A stretch of DNA of 64,000 nucleotides from assembly GCF_020165195.1 (NCBI RefSeq), contig NZ_JAIUHR010000005.1, positions 186,001-250,000 of the forward strand, given 5' to 3'. The notes beneath the pieces are model-generated. The model saw nothing but the letters and a program-made list of their open reading frames with translations. It was not told where the DNA came from and searched no databases. The translations under genes and the position numbers were made by a program. Of the stretch, positions 43,573 through 54,167 are shown piece after piece. Origin of the DNA: Mesorhizobium sp. CA14. GTDB taxonomy: Bacteria > Pseudomonadota > Alphaproteobacteria > Rhizobiales > Rhizobiaceae. The first letter of the stretch is position 1. Each line of letters begins with the position of its first letter.

Positions 43573-43833
43573 TTGGGGCTTGCAGGGGTGATTCTCGCGG
43601 TCACCCTATGGATAAGCGGGGTTCTGGATAACTCGTACGCAGTTTATCCCACTGTCCAGGACCCTGAAAAAGGTAGGACGATTGCCTACCACGTCAAAAA
43701 CGTTGTTGTTTATTTAACAGAAACGCAGATTGTTACCGCGTATTTTCTCAGGATTATTGAAGGGTGCGCTGCTGTCGCAATTTTTGTCCTTCTAACTTCT
43801 CAATTAATATGGCCCGAGAAGCGAAATAGATAG
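43573..43833 (+). CDS. Small putative membrane protein (86 aa)
   Basis: Two hydrophobic segments (about residues 2-16 and 58-78) flank a polar loop (YPTVQDPEKGRTIAYHVKN). No ATG exists in frame; TTG 43573 is the best start available, with weak ribosome site. It lies in an AT-richer patch (about 43560-44130), unlike its neighbours, suggesting recent acquisition or decay. Not recognised. Confidence 0.4.
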   Translation: MGLAGVILAVTLWISGVLDNSYAVYPTVQDPEKGRTIAYHVKNVVVYLTETQIVTAYFLRIIEGCAAVAIFVLLTSQLIWPEKRNR

Positions 43834-44374
43834 TCCGTTCTCCAAGAACGATCCCACTGGGCTTGCAGTCGGTTCCTTGGCCGCTTGCCGTCAAGGCCAT
43901 TTTGTTCAGCATATCCGTACCAAGTCGCGATTCCAAAGTAGTTAACCGATGCGGATTCCGGTCTCCCGAATTGAGCTCATCGTTGGATTTGCCAGGCGCA
44001 GCCTCAATCTGTGTTCTTGTTGTTCGGTTCACCAGACCACACGAGATCATACGAAGATATGGATTGGCTAACCATCCGCTAAGCCATTAATTTTTTCAAA
44101 GTCCTACACCTTCAGCGACTGGCATAATCGTTTCAGATCAATACGTTACAACGCCGTTCGCCAAAGTTGATTCAAGAAGCTGGTCCAGCCCCTCGTCGAC
44201 CAATGGCAGCTTTGCGCCCATTGCGGCCAGTCAGGTCAGCTATCTGGCCCTTGCGTTGGGAGGCTCCCTTAGATGATCTCTACCGGCCCGTAGATTTGCG
44301 CACCCTGCGCAACTTGAGCTTCGGCCACGGCTTACCTCCCGCCGGGGCCGGGCTTCTGCCGGCGCGTTCTCGGT
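43834..44374. other. AT-richer gap, no gene seen
   Basis: No convincing coding sequence, RNA or repeat on either strand. The first part continues the AT-richer patch; the last 150 bases return to normal composition before the ROK kinase gene. Confidence 0.4.
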
Positions 44375-45358
44375 TTAGTCGTTCGGCACCATGGCCAACG
44401 CCGTGCCTGGCTCACCGTCCCACAAGATCAGGCTCGCAGCGCCGACCAGCCCGGCGCGGTCGCCTAGTTCCGCCGGCACGATCGGCACGTCCCGAAAGAC
44501 TTGCATGGCTCGCTCATTGACCGTCGCCCTGATGCCGGGCGCCAGCAGTTCGAAGCCGTTGGCAAGACCGCCGCCCATGACGATCAGATCCGGTGAATAG
44601 AGATGCAAAAGGTTGGTAAAGCCGATGCCGAGCCATCGCGCCTCGGCTTCGACCAATTCGCGGGCACTGGTATCGCCGGCACCGGCGGCCTCGACGACAT
44701 GGCGGGCCGAGACGTTGCCGTTATTGGAAAGACGTCGCAACACTGAACCGTCGCCGGGCTTGGTGAGCCGCGTCGCCCGGCGCCCGAGAGCGGTGCCCGA
44801 AGCGACAGCCTCGAAGCAGCCGACATTGCCGCAGAAGCAGCGATCGCCTTCTCCGGTGATTGTCATGTGGCCGATCTCGGCCGCCAGGCCGCGCCTGCCG
44901 TGATAGATGTGGCCGTCGGCGATCACGCCGCCGCCTATGCCGGTCGACACGGTGACGAACACCATCGATGCTGTGCCGCGGCCGGCGCCGAGGCGCCATT
45001 CGCCCAGCGCTGCCGCATTGGCATCGTTCTCCAACCGCACCGGCAGGCCGAACTGCCGGCTCAAAATGTCGATCATCGGCACGTTGTGCCAGCCAGAGAG
45101 CGTCGGCGGTCCGATGACGATGCCTGCCTTGGGGTCGAGCGGACCCGGCGCACAGGCGCCGATGCCGATCACTTTGGCCTGCGGGTGGTCGTCCAGCAGT
45201 TTGTCGGCGAGCGCGATGATCCGGCCGATGACCGCCTCCGATCCCGCTTCAGTCATCGTCGGTTCCGAGACGCGCGCCACAACCTCGCCGCCGCGCCCGA
45301 TCAGCGCGCCGCGCAACTCGGTGCCACCTAGATCGAAGGCAAGCGCAAGCGTGTTCAT
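44375..45358 (-). CDS. ROK-family sugar kinase
   Basis: Kinase of 327 residues in the glucokinase / N-acylmannosamine kinase group. The ATP motif DLGGTELRGALI is at the N-terminus. GHMTITGEGDRCFCGNVGCFE carries the ROK zinc-binding histidine and cysteines, all present. The sugar cannot be named. Its start codon overlaps the stop of the upstream epimerase-like gene by one base. It is the last gene of the long leftward sugar operon. Confidence 0.9.
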   Translation of the reverse strand: MNTLALAFDLGGTELRGALIGRGGEVVARVSEPTMTEAGSEAVIGRIIALADKLLDDHPQAKVIGIGACAPGPLDPKAGIVIGPPTLSGWHNVPMIDILSRQFGLPVRLENDANAAALGEWRLGAGRGTASMVFVTVSTGIGGGVIADGHIYHGRRGLAAEIGHMTITGEGDRCFCGNVGCFEAVASGTALGRRATRLTKPGDGSVLRRLSNNGNVSARHVVEAAGAGDTSARELVEAEARWLGIGFTNLLHLYSPDLIVMGGGLANGFELLAPGIRATVNERAMQVFRDVPIVPAELGDRAGLVGAASLILWDGEPGTALAMVPND

Positions 45359-46080
45359 CAGGCGGCGGCCTTCAGCCCGTGCAGCCAGGCCATGCGCCGC
45401 GCAAGGTCGGGATCGCCAAAGGCGAGCGAGCCCAGCACCACAGTGTCGGCGCCTGCGGCGCGCAGCAGCGGCACTGTTTCATGGCGTATGCCCCCATCGG
45501 CGGCAAGAATGATGTCGGACTCTCGGTCTGCCTGCCTCATCAGCGCGCGCGCTTCGATCAGGCGCGGGCAGGCCTTTTCGGACAGGCTCTGCCCCTTGAC
45601 GCCGATCGAGGTGCCAAGAAGCGTGACGAAGGCGACGTCAGGCAGGAACGGCTCGATCGCGCCGACCGGCGTTTCGAGCCGGAGCACCACGCCCGCTTCG
45701 GCGCCGAGGTCACGCGCCAGCTTCACCGCGCGCAGGCCGGCTTCGCCGTTCTCGGCGTGGATGGTGACGAGGTCGGCGCCGGCCTCTATGAACTGGCGCG
45801 TCTGCGCCTCGACGATTTCCGCCTCGACCATCAGATGCACATGGATCGGTTTCGCCGTCAGCCTGGCGATGCGCGCCACCATGTCGGGAAAGAACAGGAA
45901 GCCGGGGGTGAAGCGGGCGTCCGCCACGTCGATGTGGTGCAGGTCGGCATGGGCCTCAATGCGCTTCAGGTCGCCCTCCATGTTGGCGAGATCCGCCGAC
46001 CACAGCGAGAATTCGCCGATGAGCCGATTGCGTGGCAGCGCGGCTATTGCCGCGGGTCCCGACAAGGGTTTGGTGGTCAT
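45358..46080 (-). CDS. Ribulose-phosphate 3-epimerase-like TIM-barrel protein
   Basis: A 240-residue barrel with epimerase landmarks: HHIDVADARFTPGF (metal-binding His and Asp), HVHLMVE, HAE and the C-terminal ADGGI. Relatives include D-allulose-6-phosphate 3-epimerase, so a 2-ketose 6-phosphate other than ribulose 5-phosphate may be its substrate. It overlaps the hydrolase gene upstream by four bases. Confidence 0.85.
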   Translation of the reverse strand: MTTKPLSGPAAIAALPRNRLIGEFSLWSADLANMEGDLKRIEAHADLHHIDVADARFTPGFLFFPDMVARIARLTAKPIHVHLMVEAEIVEAQTRQFIEAGADLVTIHAENGEAGLRAVKLARDLGAEAGVVLRLETPVGAIEPFLPDVAFVTLLGTSIGVKGQSLSEKACPRLIEARALMRQADRESDIILAADGGIRHETVPLLRAAGADTVVLGSLAFGDPDLARRMAWLHGLKAAA

Positions 46081-46895
46081 GACGGAATGAGGCTCCGGAC
46101 GTTCGAGTGGGACTGAAGGAAGGTCGCGATCTGCGCATGCAGTTCGTTGAAATGCTTCTTGCAGTCGGCCGCCTTTGGCGTCACTTGCGCGAAGGTGGCG
46201 TTGGGGATCGCGGCCGCCAGCGCATAGGCGCTCGACAACGGGTGCACGGCATCCATCGCGTTGCCGACGACAAGGGCCGGAATGGCGAGCGCCGCGACGT
46301 CGCGTTCGGAAACGCCTGGACCGTCGCTGGCGATGTCGGCGAGCACCTGAGCGAAGGCGTTGGCGTCAGGCCGGTCGAAATAGCCGAGCAGCGAGGATAG
46401 ATTGTCGGGCGCCTCGCGATAGAGTCGTGCGGCGCTCTCGGATTGCGCAAAGATCGCCCGCCCCTTGCCGGTCCCGTGCTCCAGGATGAGCCCGGCGGCC
46501 TCGGCGATCAGCTGCATGTTCTGCGGCGCTGGCGAAAACGTCCATGCCGGCCGTACCAGGACGAGGCCGGCGATGCGCTGCCGATGACGGCAGGCGAGGC
46601 GAAGCGCGATTCCCGCACCCATCGAGACGCCGCCGGCAACGAAGCGGTCGAGGCCGGCCCGGTCGGCTGCGGCAAGCACGTCGTCGGCGAACATTTCGAA
46701 CGAGAACGGCCGCCGTTCACCGAAGCCTGAGCCGCCATGCCCGCGGCATTCCAGCGTGATGCGGCGGAAGCCCAGGGGAAAAGTCTGCGAGACCTGCGCC
46801 TCGCCGCCGCCCAGCCCGTGCTGGAAGACGACAGCCAGGCCTTCGCCCGTGTCGGTCATGCGCAGCGTGGCGCCGTCGCGCAGCAGCGTGGCCAT
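46077..46895 (-). CDS. Alpha/beta hydrolase
   Basis: A 272-residue hydrolase from ATG 46895. The nucleophile elbow GVSMGAG (Ser) and the oxyanion region FQHGLGGG are present; a late HFNELHAQI may supply the histidine. It may open a sugar lactone or remove an acyl group from the transported compound. Its start overlaps the TIM-barrel gene stop by one base; part of the sugar operon. Confidence 0.83.
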   Translation of the reverse strand: MATLLRDGATLRMTDTGEGLAVVFQHGLGGGEAQVSQTFPLGFRRITLECRGHGGSGFGERRPFSFEMFADDVLAAADRAGLDRFVAGGVSMGAGIALRLACRHRQRIAGLVLVRPAWTFSPAPQNMQLIAEAAGLILEHGTGKGRAIFAQSESAARLYREAPDNLSSLLGYFDRPDANAFAQVLADIASDGPGVSERDVAALAIPALVVGNAMDAVHPLSSAYALAAAIPNATFAQVTPKAADCKKHFNELHAQIATFLQSHSNVRSLIPS

Positions 46896-47713
46896 CACGC
46901 CAGCCCCTTGAGGAAACGCGCGACGCCCGGCGCTTCCTCGGCCGAGAGCCCGTGCGTCACCATCGGCCCATCGAAGCCTGTGGCCTTCAGCTGGGCGATG
47001 AAATCGGCGAAGTCGACGACGCCCTGTCCAGCCGTGGCGAAGCGGCCGTCGGCGAAACGATCCTTGGCATGCGTAAGCGCGACATGGCCGGCCGTGCGCT
47101 CGACCGCCTCGGCAACAGTCGTCCGTGCCTCGTCGGCATTTGCCTGCTCGAATAGATTTGCCGGATCGAGCACGATGCGCAGCCGTTTTGAGCTCATCTC
47201 CGCAATCAGCCGTATGGCGTCGCGGGCCGATGCGACGATGTTGGCCTGCTCCGGCTCGATACCGAGATCGACGCCGTGGCGCTCGGCAAGCCGAAGGGCC
47301 CCTTCCATCGCGCGCGCCATATCGGCCCAGGCCGATGGATCGGCATTGTTTGGGTGGTACGCCCACTGGTCCTCGGTGTTGCGCGTCCCGGTGCAGAGCG
47401 TGACAAGCGGGATCGAAAGCCTGGCCGCCGTTTCGATGACGACCGCCAGCCGTCGCAGTCCATCCTGGCGCATCCGGCTGTCGGGATGCGCCATGTTGTA
47501 TGTGCCGGAGAGAGCGACGAGATTGATTCCGGTCGCTTTGGCAGCGGCACTGATGGCGTCGATCGCCGCGTCCGGAACCTCGTCCGGCATTGACGGCATG
47601 CCGGCGCAGGCGAGGTTGAACTGGGTGACCGCGAAGCCCGCGTCACGGACAGCGGCAAGCACGCCGGTCGGCTCGCTGCCCGGGAAAGTCTTGGCAAACA
47701 CCCCGACCTGCAT
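46895..47713 (-). CDS. Sugar phosphate isomerase/epimerase-like TIM barrel (AP endonuclease 2 family)
   Basis: Xylose-isomerase-like barrel of 272 residues. MQVGVFAKTF opens the barrel; GIEPEQAN, LDPANLFE and a late VALTHAKDRF supply candidate metal-binding Glu, Asp and His. Family members epimerise or dehydrate sugars and inositols; the substrate is unknown. It overlaps the dehydrogenase gene upstream by one base. Confidence 0.83.
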   Translation of the reverse strand: MQVGVFAKTFPGSEPTGVLAAVRDAGFAVTQFNLACAGMPSMPDEVPDAAIDAISAAAKATGINLVALSGTYNMAHPDSRMRQDGLRRLAVVIETAARLSIPLVTLCTGTRNTEDQWAYHPNNADPSAWADMARAMEGALRLAERHGVDLGIEPEQANIVASARDAIRLIAEMSSKRLRIVLDPANLFEQANADEARTTVAEAVERTAGHVALTHAKDRFADGRFATAGQGVVDFADFIAQLKATGFDGPMVTHGLSAEEAPGVARFLKGLA

Positions 47714-48789
47714 CAGACCGCTCCCGTCACGTTGGCGAGCTCGACGCGCTCGCCGCTCTCGACGGAGCGGGCGATCGCTACCATGGAGCGGATGGAAGCG
47801 AGCCCGTCGTCGACCGTGGCGCCGCGCTGAGGCGCGCCGTTGAGCACCGTGTCGGCGAGGCCCTCCAGCTGGCGACGGAAGAAATGGCCGTCGGCGCCGA
47901 GCGGCTTGCGTGATGTGGCGTCCTTCTCGTGAAAGATGTCGACCTCACTCGCGCGGAAATACCAAGGATTGAAAGTCTTCGCGATCACCGAGCCATTCTG
48001 GCCATAGAGCTGGAAGCCCTCGTGCCAGTCCATCCGCACGGCGACGGTGAGGTCGAGATGGCCGAGCGCGCCATTGGCGAATTCGGTCTCGACGAACCAG
48101 CAATAGGCGCCGAAGCGCTCGTTGAGGCGGGCACGAACGGCGGTGATCTCGCCGCATAAGAAGCGCGCGGTGTCGACGAGATGCGAGCCATGCGCCAGCA
48201 TGAAATACTGCCGCAGGTCCGCCTTTGGATTACCGCCCGGCTTCCTCGCCAGCTTGCTTGTGATGGGCAGCGGCTGCACCGCGTCGGTGTTGGTGTAGCG
48301 ATGGGTGGAATCGCAATACCAGGCCTTGAGCGCCAGGATCTCGCCCATCTCGTCGCGCACGAAATCGCGCGCCGCTTCAAGCGCCGGGTCGAAGCGCTTC
48401 ATGTGCCCAACCTGCATCACCTTGCCGGAACGCCTGACCGCTTCGGCAAGCTTCTCACCTTCCTCCACTGACACGCCGATCGGCTTTTCGCACAGCACAT
48501 GCTTGCCGGCTTCCAGTGCCTTGATCGACATCGACACGTGATAGGCGTCCGATGTGGCGACAATCACCGCCTCGAGCTCCGGATCGGCGAGCATCTCATC
48601 AAAGTCGCCATACATCTTTTGCGGCTCATAAGTGGCGCCCATCCGCGCCAAGAGATCGGGCGCCGCATCGCAGATCGCGTAGAGGTCGGCGTTGCTTGCC
48701 TTCACGCACGATTCCAGATGCGCGAACTGCGCGATCGGCCCGCAGCCGAGCACACCGACACGAAGGCGACGGTCTTTCTTGCGGATCAT
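47713..48789 (-). CDS. Gfo/Idh/MocA-family oxidoreductase
   Basis: NAD(P)-dependent sugar or inositol dehydrogenase of 358 residues. The Rossmann motif is GVLGCGPIAQ; the catalytic-lysine motif CEKPIGV is intact, and a conserved histidine is seen in SHLVDTARF. A second Gfo/Idh/MocA gene is at 56103. Paired with TIM-barrel isomerases, it would oxidise a sugar that is then rearranged. It lies in the leftward operon. Confidence 0.88.
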   Translation of the reverse strand: MIRKKDRRLRVGVLGCGPIAQFAHLESCVKASNADLYAICDAAPDLLARMGATYEPQKMYGDFDEMLADPELEAVIVATSDAYHVSMSIKALEAGKHVLCEKPIGVSVEEGEKLAEAVRRSGKVMQVGHMKRFDPALEAARDFVRDEMGEILALKAWYCDSTHRYTNTDAVQPLPITSKLARKPGGNPKADLRQYFMLAHGSHLVDTARFLCGEITAVRARLNERFGAYCWFVETEFANGALGHLDLTVAVRMDWHEGFQLYGQNGSVIAKTFNPWYFRASEVDIFHEKDATSRKPLGADGHFFRRQLEGLADTVLNGAPQRGATVDDGLASIRSMVAIARSVESGERVELANVTGAV

Positions 48790-48793
48790 AGTC

Positions 48794-49615
48794 TCAGGCT
48801 CCGTAGCCGCGCATGGTCTGGCGATTGATCTTGACCGCGTCGGCCGGATCGGCGGCGGCAGTCTCGGATTCTTCCTCGAGCACCAGCCAGCCGTTGAAGT
48901 TGGGAGCGGCGCCGGCGATCTCGATCACCTTTGCCGTGTCGCAGACGCCTTTGCCGAGCATCGCCCAATTGCCGTTTGCGTCGACATCCTTCAGGTGCAC
49001 GTAGCGGATGCGGTCGCGATAGGTGATGAGCGTGTCGGCCATGTCCTTGTGGCCGCGCAATATGTGCCCTGTGTCCGGCACCCAGCCGACCAGCGAAGGG
49101 TCGACCAACCCAAAGATGCTGTCGTAGTCGGAGCGGTCGAACAGCAGCGTGTTGTGGTGCGAGCTCGGATGCACCGCGACCTGGACGTCGGCCTTGCGGC
49201 CGATCTCGCCGGCACGGTTGTAGACTTCCGCCGCTATGGCGAACTTTTCCTCGCGCGGCCCGTCCGACACGATGGTCGCCGAGCCCATCGATACGAGCGC
49301 GCCCGGAAAGGCGGCGGCGAAGTCGATCCAGCACTTGGCGCTGTCGAGGTCCTCGCCGATTTTCTCTCTGAGCGTAAAGCCGCTCTTCGAACCGAAGGCG
49401 AAGGAGACGAGCGTGAGGCCGGAGGCCTTCAGCGCGGCGGCGAATTCCACCGGCTTGCCGGCATAGCGGCCGATCATCGTGTCGGTGATCTCGATGCCGG
49501 CATAGCCGCCGTCGGCGATCGCCTTCAAGAGATCGTCCGGGCCTCCGGCAAAACGGTCGCCGAGCATTTCCCAGGTAAAAGTTTGGCAACCGACTTTGAG
49601 GTGTTTCACGTTCAT
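48794..49615 (-). CDS. Sugar phosphate isomerase/epimerase-like TIM barrel (IolE-like)
   Basis: A 273-residue xylose-isomerase-like barrel. HLKVGCQTFTWEMLG at the N-terminus, AVHPSSHHNT, PDTGHILRG, YVHLKDV and a C-terminal VLEEES supply the usual metal ligands. It resembles inosose dehydratase and related enzymes. It is the second barrel of this operon, so the two probably act on different intermediates. Confidence 0.84.
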   Translation of the reverse strand: MNVKHLKVGCQTFTWEMLGDRFAGGPDDLLKAIADGGYAGIEITDTMIGRYAGKPVEFAAALKASGLTLVSFAFGSKSGFTLREKIGEDLDSAKCWIDFAAAFPGALVSMGSATIVSDGPREEKFAIAAEVYNRAGEIGRKADVQVAVHPSSHHNTLLFDRSDYDSIFGLVDPSLVGWVPDTGHILRGHKDMADTLITYRDRIRYVHLKDVDANGNWAMLGKGVCDTAKVIEIAGAAPNFNGWLVLEEESETAAADPADAVKINRQTMRGYGA

Positions 49616-49678
49616 CCCTTCAATCCTTGATACCGCCCATTCCTTGATGTCCCCTCGGCGTCTCCGTGGGATGAAGAT

Positions 49679-50521
49679 CTACTTGACCGAGCCGGCGGTC
49701 ATACCGGCGAGGAAGAACCTCTGGGCAATGAGGTAGATGAGCAGCAGCGGCAGCGAGCCGAGCACGCTCATCGCCATCATCTGGTTCCACTCGAAGGCAT
49801 GTTGGCCCATCAGCAGCTGTATGCCGATCGGGACGGTGCGCATCGACGTCGACTTGGTCAGCGTCAGCGCGAAGAGAAATTCGTTCCAGCATAACAGGAA
49901 AGTATAGACAGACGTCGCCACGATACCGGGCAGTGAGATCGGCACGATCACTCGCCAGAGCGCTGTCCAACTGGTGCCGCCGTCGACGGCGACAGCTTCG
50001 TCGAGATCGCGGGGCAAGGTGTTCAGATAGCCCGTCATCAAAAGGATCGCATAGGGCAGGGTAAACACCAGATAGGTGAGGATCAGCGCGATATAGGTGT
50101 CGAAGATGCGATACGAGACGACGAGCCCGAAGAAGGGAATCAGGAGCGTGATCGGCGGGATGGTCTGCGTGCTGATGATGAGGGTGTTCAGGCTGCCCTT
50201 GCCACGGAAATTGAAACGGCTGAACCCATAGGCGGCAAGCAGGGCGATCAGTACCGTCAGCACAGTCACCGTGAAGGCCACGAAGTAGCTGTTGAAGAAG
50301 AAGCGCAGCTTGATCGGGTCGCCAAGGATGGCTGCATATGCTTCGAGCGTGAAGGCTTTCGGCAGGATGGTTGGCGGCAGGGCGAAGATCTCAGTGTTCG
50401 ATTTGAATGAGCTGCTCAGCATCCAGTAGATCGGGAAGGCCGCGAAAAACAGACCCCCGACAAGCGCGACATGCAGCGCGACGGTGATCACCCTGTCCTT
50501 GGTCGTGTTCCTTTTCCTCAT
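49679..50521 (-). CDS. Sugar ABC transporter permease (MalG type)
   Basis: CUT1-family inner-membrane permease, 280 residues, about six membrane segments. The EAA-type loop (DEAVAVDGGTSWTALWRVIVP) is conserved, and the protein ends AGMTAGSVK as typical. It is five bases downstream of the MalF-type permease gene in the leftward operon. Confidence 0.93.
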   Translation of the reverse strand: MRKRNTTKDRVITVALHVALVGGLFFAAFPIYWMLSSSFKSNTEIFALPPTILPKAFTLEAYAAILGDPIKLRFFFNSYFVAFTVTVLTVLIALLAAYGFSRFNFRGKGSLNTLIISTQTIPPITLLIPFFGLVVSYRIFDTYIALILTYLVFTLPYAILLMTGYLNTLPRDLDEAVAVDGGTSWTALWRVIVPISLPGIVATSVYTFLLCWNEFLFALTLTKSTSMRTVPIGIQLLMGQHAFEWNQMMAMSVLGSLPLLLIYLIAQRFFLAGMTAGSVK

Positions 50522-50526
50522 GATGA

Positions 50527-51426
50527 CTACCGGGCCTTTTGATAGCGGATGTAGAACAGTGTCAGGCCAAGCGAGATCAATAGGATGATCACTGCGCTTG
50601 CCGCCGCCTGCGACAGGTTGTAGCTTGAGAACGCCAGCTTGTAGGTGTAGGTGCTGAGCACCTCGGTCGAGTAGATCGGACCGCCGCCCGTCGTGATCCA
50701 GATCAACGGGAAGACCTGCATGGTCCAGATGAAATCGAGCAGCGAGATGCTGATGATGATCGGCATCAGCTGCGGGATGGTGATGAAGATCAGCTTCTGG
50801 TAGGCCTTCGCCCCGTCGATATCGGCGGCCTCATAGAAATCCTTGGGAATGCCCTGCAGGCCCGCGAGCAGGCTGACCATGAAAAGCGGGTAGCCCGCCC
50901 AGATATTGGCGAAGGTGACGGCATGCAACGCGGTCTCGGGCGAGGAAAACCATTCGATCTTGGAACCGATGAGACCCAACTGCATGAGAATGCTGTTGAC
51001 GACACCGTTCGGCTCGAGCAGCAGGCGCCAGATCACCGCTATGATTACGGCGGTGAAAAGCCAGGGCAGTATGTAGAGCACACGCAGGATGTTGCGCAGC
51101 GTCGGATTGATGCGGTCGCTGTTCAGCATGAGCGCGAAGATCATGCCGATGGTCATGTGGAAAACCACACTCATGCAGGTGAAGTAGAGCGTGTGCCACA
51201 GCGAGGCCCAGAACACGGGATCGGCAAAGATCGCCTGGTAGTGTTTCAGTCCGGCAAAGGACGGGTCGCGACGCAGCACCGCGCTGTTCTGGAACGAATA
51301 GCCAATCACCGTCACCATCGGCAGCAGCATCAGCAGGCCGATTATCACCAGCGAGGGTGACAGATAGAGATAGGGTGCGACCGCTCGCTTGAGTCTGTGG
51401 TGGCGAGAGCGCTTCTGCCGGTTCAT
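50527..51426 (-). CDS. Sugar ABC transporter permease (MalF type)
   Basis: CUT1-family permease of 299 residues from ATG 51426 (MNRQKRSRHHRLKRA), preferred to a longer frame at 51567. YLYLSPSLVIIGLLMLLPM is the first membrane segment. The EAA loop is seen in YEAADIDGAKAYQKLIFITIP. It pairs with the MalG-type protein downstream. Confidence 0.92.
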   Translation of the reverse strand: MNRQKRSRHHRLKRAVAPYLYLSPSLVIIGLLMLLPMVTVIGYSFQNSAVLRRDPSFAGLKHYQAIFADPVFWASLWHTLYFTCMSVVFHMTIGMIFALMLNSDRINPTLRNILRVLYILPWLFTAVIIAVIWRLLLEPNGVVNSILMQLGLIGSKIEWFSSPETALHAVTFANIWAGYPLFMVSLLAGLQGIPKDFYEAADIDGAKAYQKLIFITIPQLMPIIISISLLDFIWTMQVFPLIWITTGGGPIYSTEVLSTYTYKLAFSSYNLSQAAASAVIILLISLGLTLFYIRYQKAR

Positions 51427-51563
51427 ATGCCAACCTTGGGATACGCCTTCAAGAGAAGGGGCTTCGGAAACAGGTTGTCTCACGTTGCCGATCCGTTGTT
51501 GCCGGGAAGGCCTGGCCGAAGTCAGGCCCCCGGTTCGAAGATCGAAACGAAGAAACCGCCCGA

Positions 51564-52808
51564 TCAAAATTTCGCCATCCAGCCCTTTTGAGCGTTGGCT
51601 GCGGCTTGTTCCGGAGACTGCTCGCCGGTGAGCATCTTTTGGGCTTGCACGTCGAACTGCGTCATCAGGTCTTCCGCCACCGGCAGGCCCGTGAACTCAT
51701 TGGCAAGATAGCCGGTCTTGAAGATTTCGAAAGCCTTGCCGAAAGCCTTGTCGGCGGTCACGAAATCGGGCTTGGCCTTGACGTTGCCTGGGAAGGCGTT
51801 GGCCAGCGACACGAGCTTGGCGTTGACCTTCTCGCTCATCAGATACTGGACGAGCTTCCAGGCCTCCTCCTGATGTTTCGAGCCAGCGGAGATGCCGATG
51901 CCCCAGGAGGCATAGGGAAGGCCGCGCTTGCCAGTATAACCCTCCACGACCGGAACCGGGATGAGGTCGAAGTTCAGTTTGGGATTGCGTTTGCGGATGA
52001 GGTTCACGTGCGCAAGCGAGTCGATCATCATTCCGACCCGATCGTTGACGAATTCCTCGACCTTTTCCTGCTCAGTCTTGGTGGCGATGCCGGGCGAGAT
52101 GGTGCCGGCGTCGTTGAGCGATTTGACGAAGGTCAGCATATCCACCACCGGTTTGCCCTCGAGGGCGGGCTTGCCGCCCGCCATCATCGATTGACCCGAT
52201 GCCCAGACCCACGACATCATGTCGTTCTGGACGCCGGACGGTGTCTGCAACGAGAGCGGCAGAACCCAGCCATACTGGTTCTTGTCGGCATGGGTCATCT
52301 TCTTGGCGGCTTCCAGGAACTCCGCGCGGGTCGACGGCAGCTTGGTGACGCCCGCCTGGGCGGCGAGGTCCAGATTGACGAAAACCGGATAGACGAACGA
52401 CGCCACGGGAAACATCACCGCTTTGCCGTCCACCTTGATGATATCCGCGACCTGCGTCTTGTCGAACCTGCTCGCATCCATCATCGGGTTCATGTCGGCC
52501 AGCGCATTCTGCGCGTTCAGATTGTTTACCCAGGCGCCGTCGAGACCAACGACATCGCTAAGCGTTCCAGTCGCAGCACCAACCGAGATCTGGTCTCGTG
52601 TCGTCGCATAGGGGCCGCTGACCAGCGTCACCTTGATTCCGGGGTTTGCGGCCTCGAAGTCATTCATGATTGCCCTGAGCGAGCCGGCTGGCAATTCCGG
52701 CTCCCACCATTGGGTGAATTCCAGCGTCGTGTCCGCCATGGCGCTGGTTGCGCCAAGCAACCATGCGGCCGCGGCTATTTTCAGCATCGCGGGTTGTATC
52801 CGAAACAT
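51564..52808 (-). CDS. Sugar ABC transporter substrate-binding protein
   Basis: Extracellular solute-binding protein family 1, 414 residues from ATG 52808 with an AAGGAGGAG site. A signal peptide of about 25 residues ends ATSAMA. The mature part starts DTTLEFTQWWEPELP. It binds the carbohydrate taken in by this transporter; ligand unknown. It sits between the ATPase gene upstream and the permeases downstream. Confidence 0.92.
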   Translation of the reverse strand: MFRIQPAMLKIAAAAWLLGATSAMADTTLEFTQWWEPELPAGSLRAIMNDFEAANPGIKVTLVSGPYATTRDQISVGAATGTLSDVVGLDGAWVNNLNAQNALADMNPMMDASRFDKTQVADIIKVDGKAVMFPVASFVYPVFVNLDLAAQAGVTKLPSTRAEFLEAAKKMTHADKNQYGWVLPLSLQTPSGVQNDMMSWVWASGQSMMAGGKPALEGKPVVDMLTFVKSLNDAGTISPGIATKTEQEKVEEFVNDRVGMMIDSLAHVNLIRKRNPKLNFDLIPVPVVEGYTGKRGLPYASWGIGISAGSKHQEEAWKLVQYLMSEKVNAKLVSLANAFPGNVKAKPDFVTADKAFGKAFEIFKTGYLANEFTGLPVAEDLMTQFDVQAQKMLTGEQSPEQAAANAQKGWMAKF

Positions 52809-52931
52809 CACTTTCTCCTCCTTCTTTGTGATCGGCCGCACAATGCGGACGATCGCCTGGTTTATTCAAAAGTCTTCATGCAAGTATTCTTGGCAGGCGC
52901 CTCGCTCTCGCCTGCGATCTGCTGCAGATCT

Positions 52932-54077
<1,146 letters not shown>

Positions 54078-54167
54078 ATGCTTCCCTCCACACGTCCAAG
54101 CCGATGATTTTTGTTGTTCTCCTTGGCTTATTCCCCCTGTGAAATATTTCCTCGGATAGTCTTCAGC

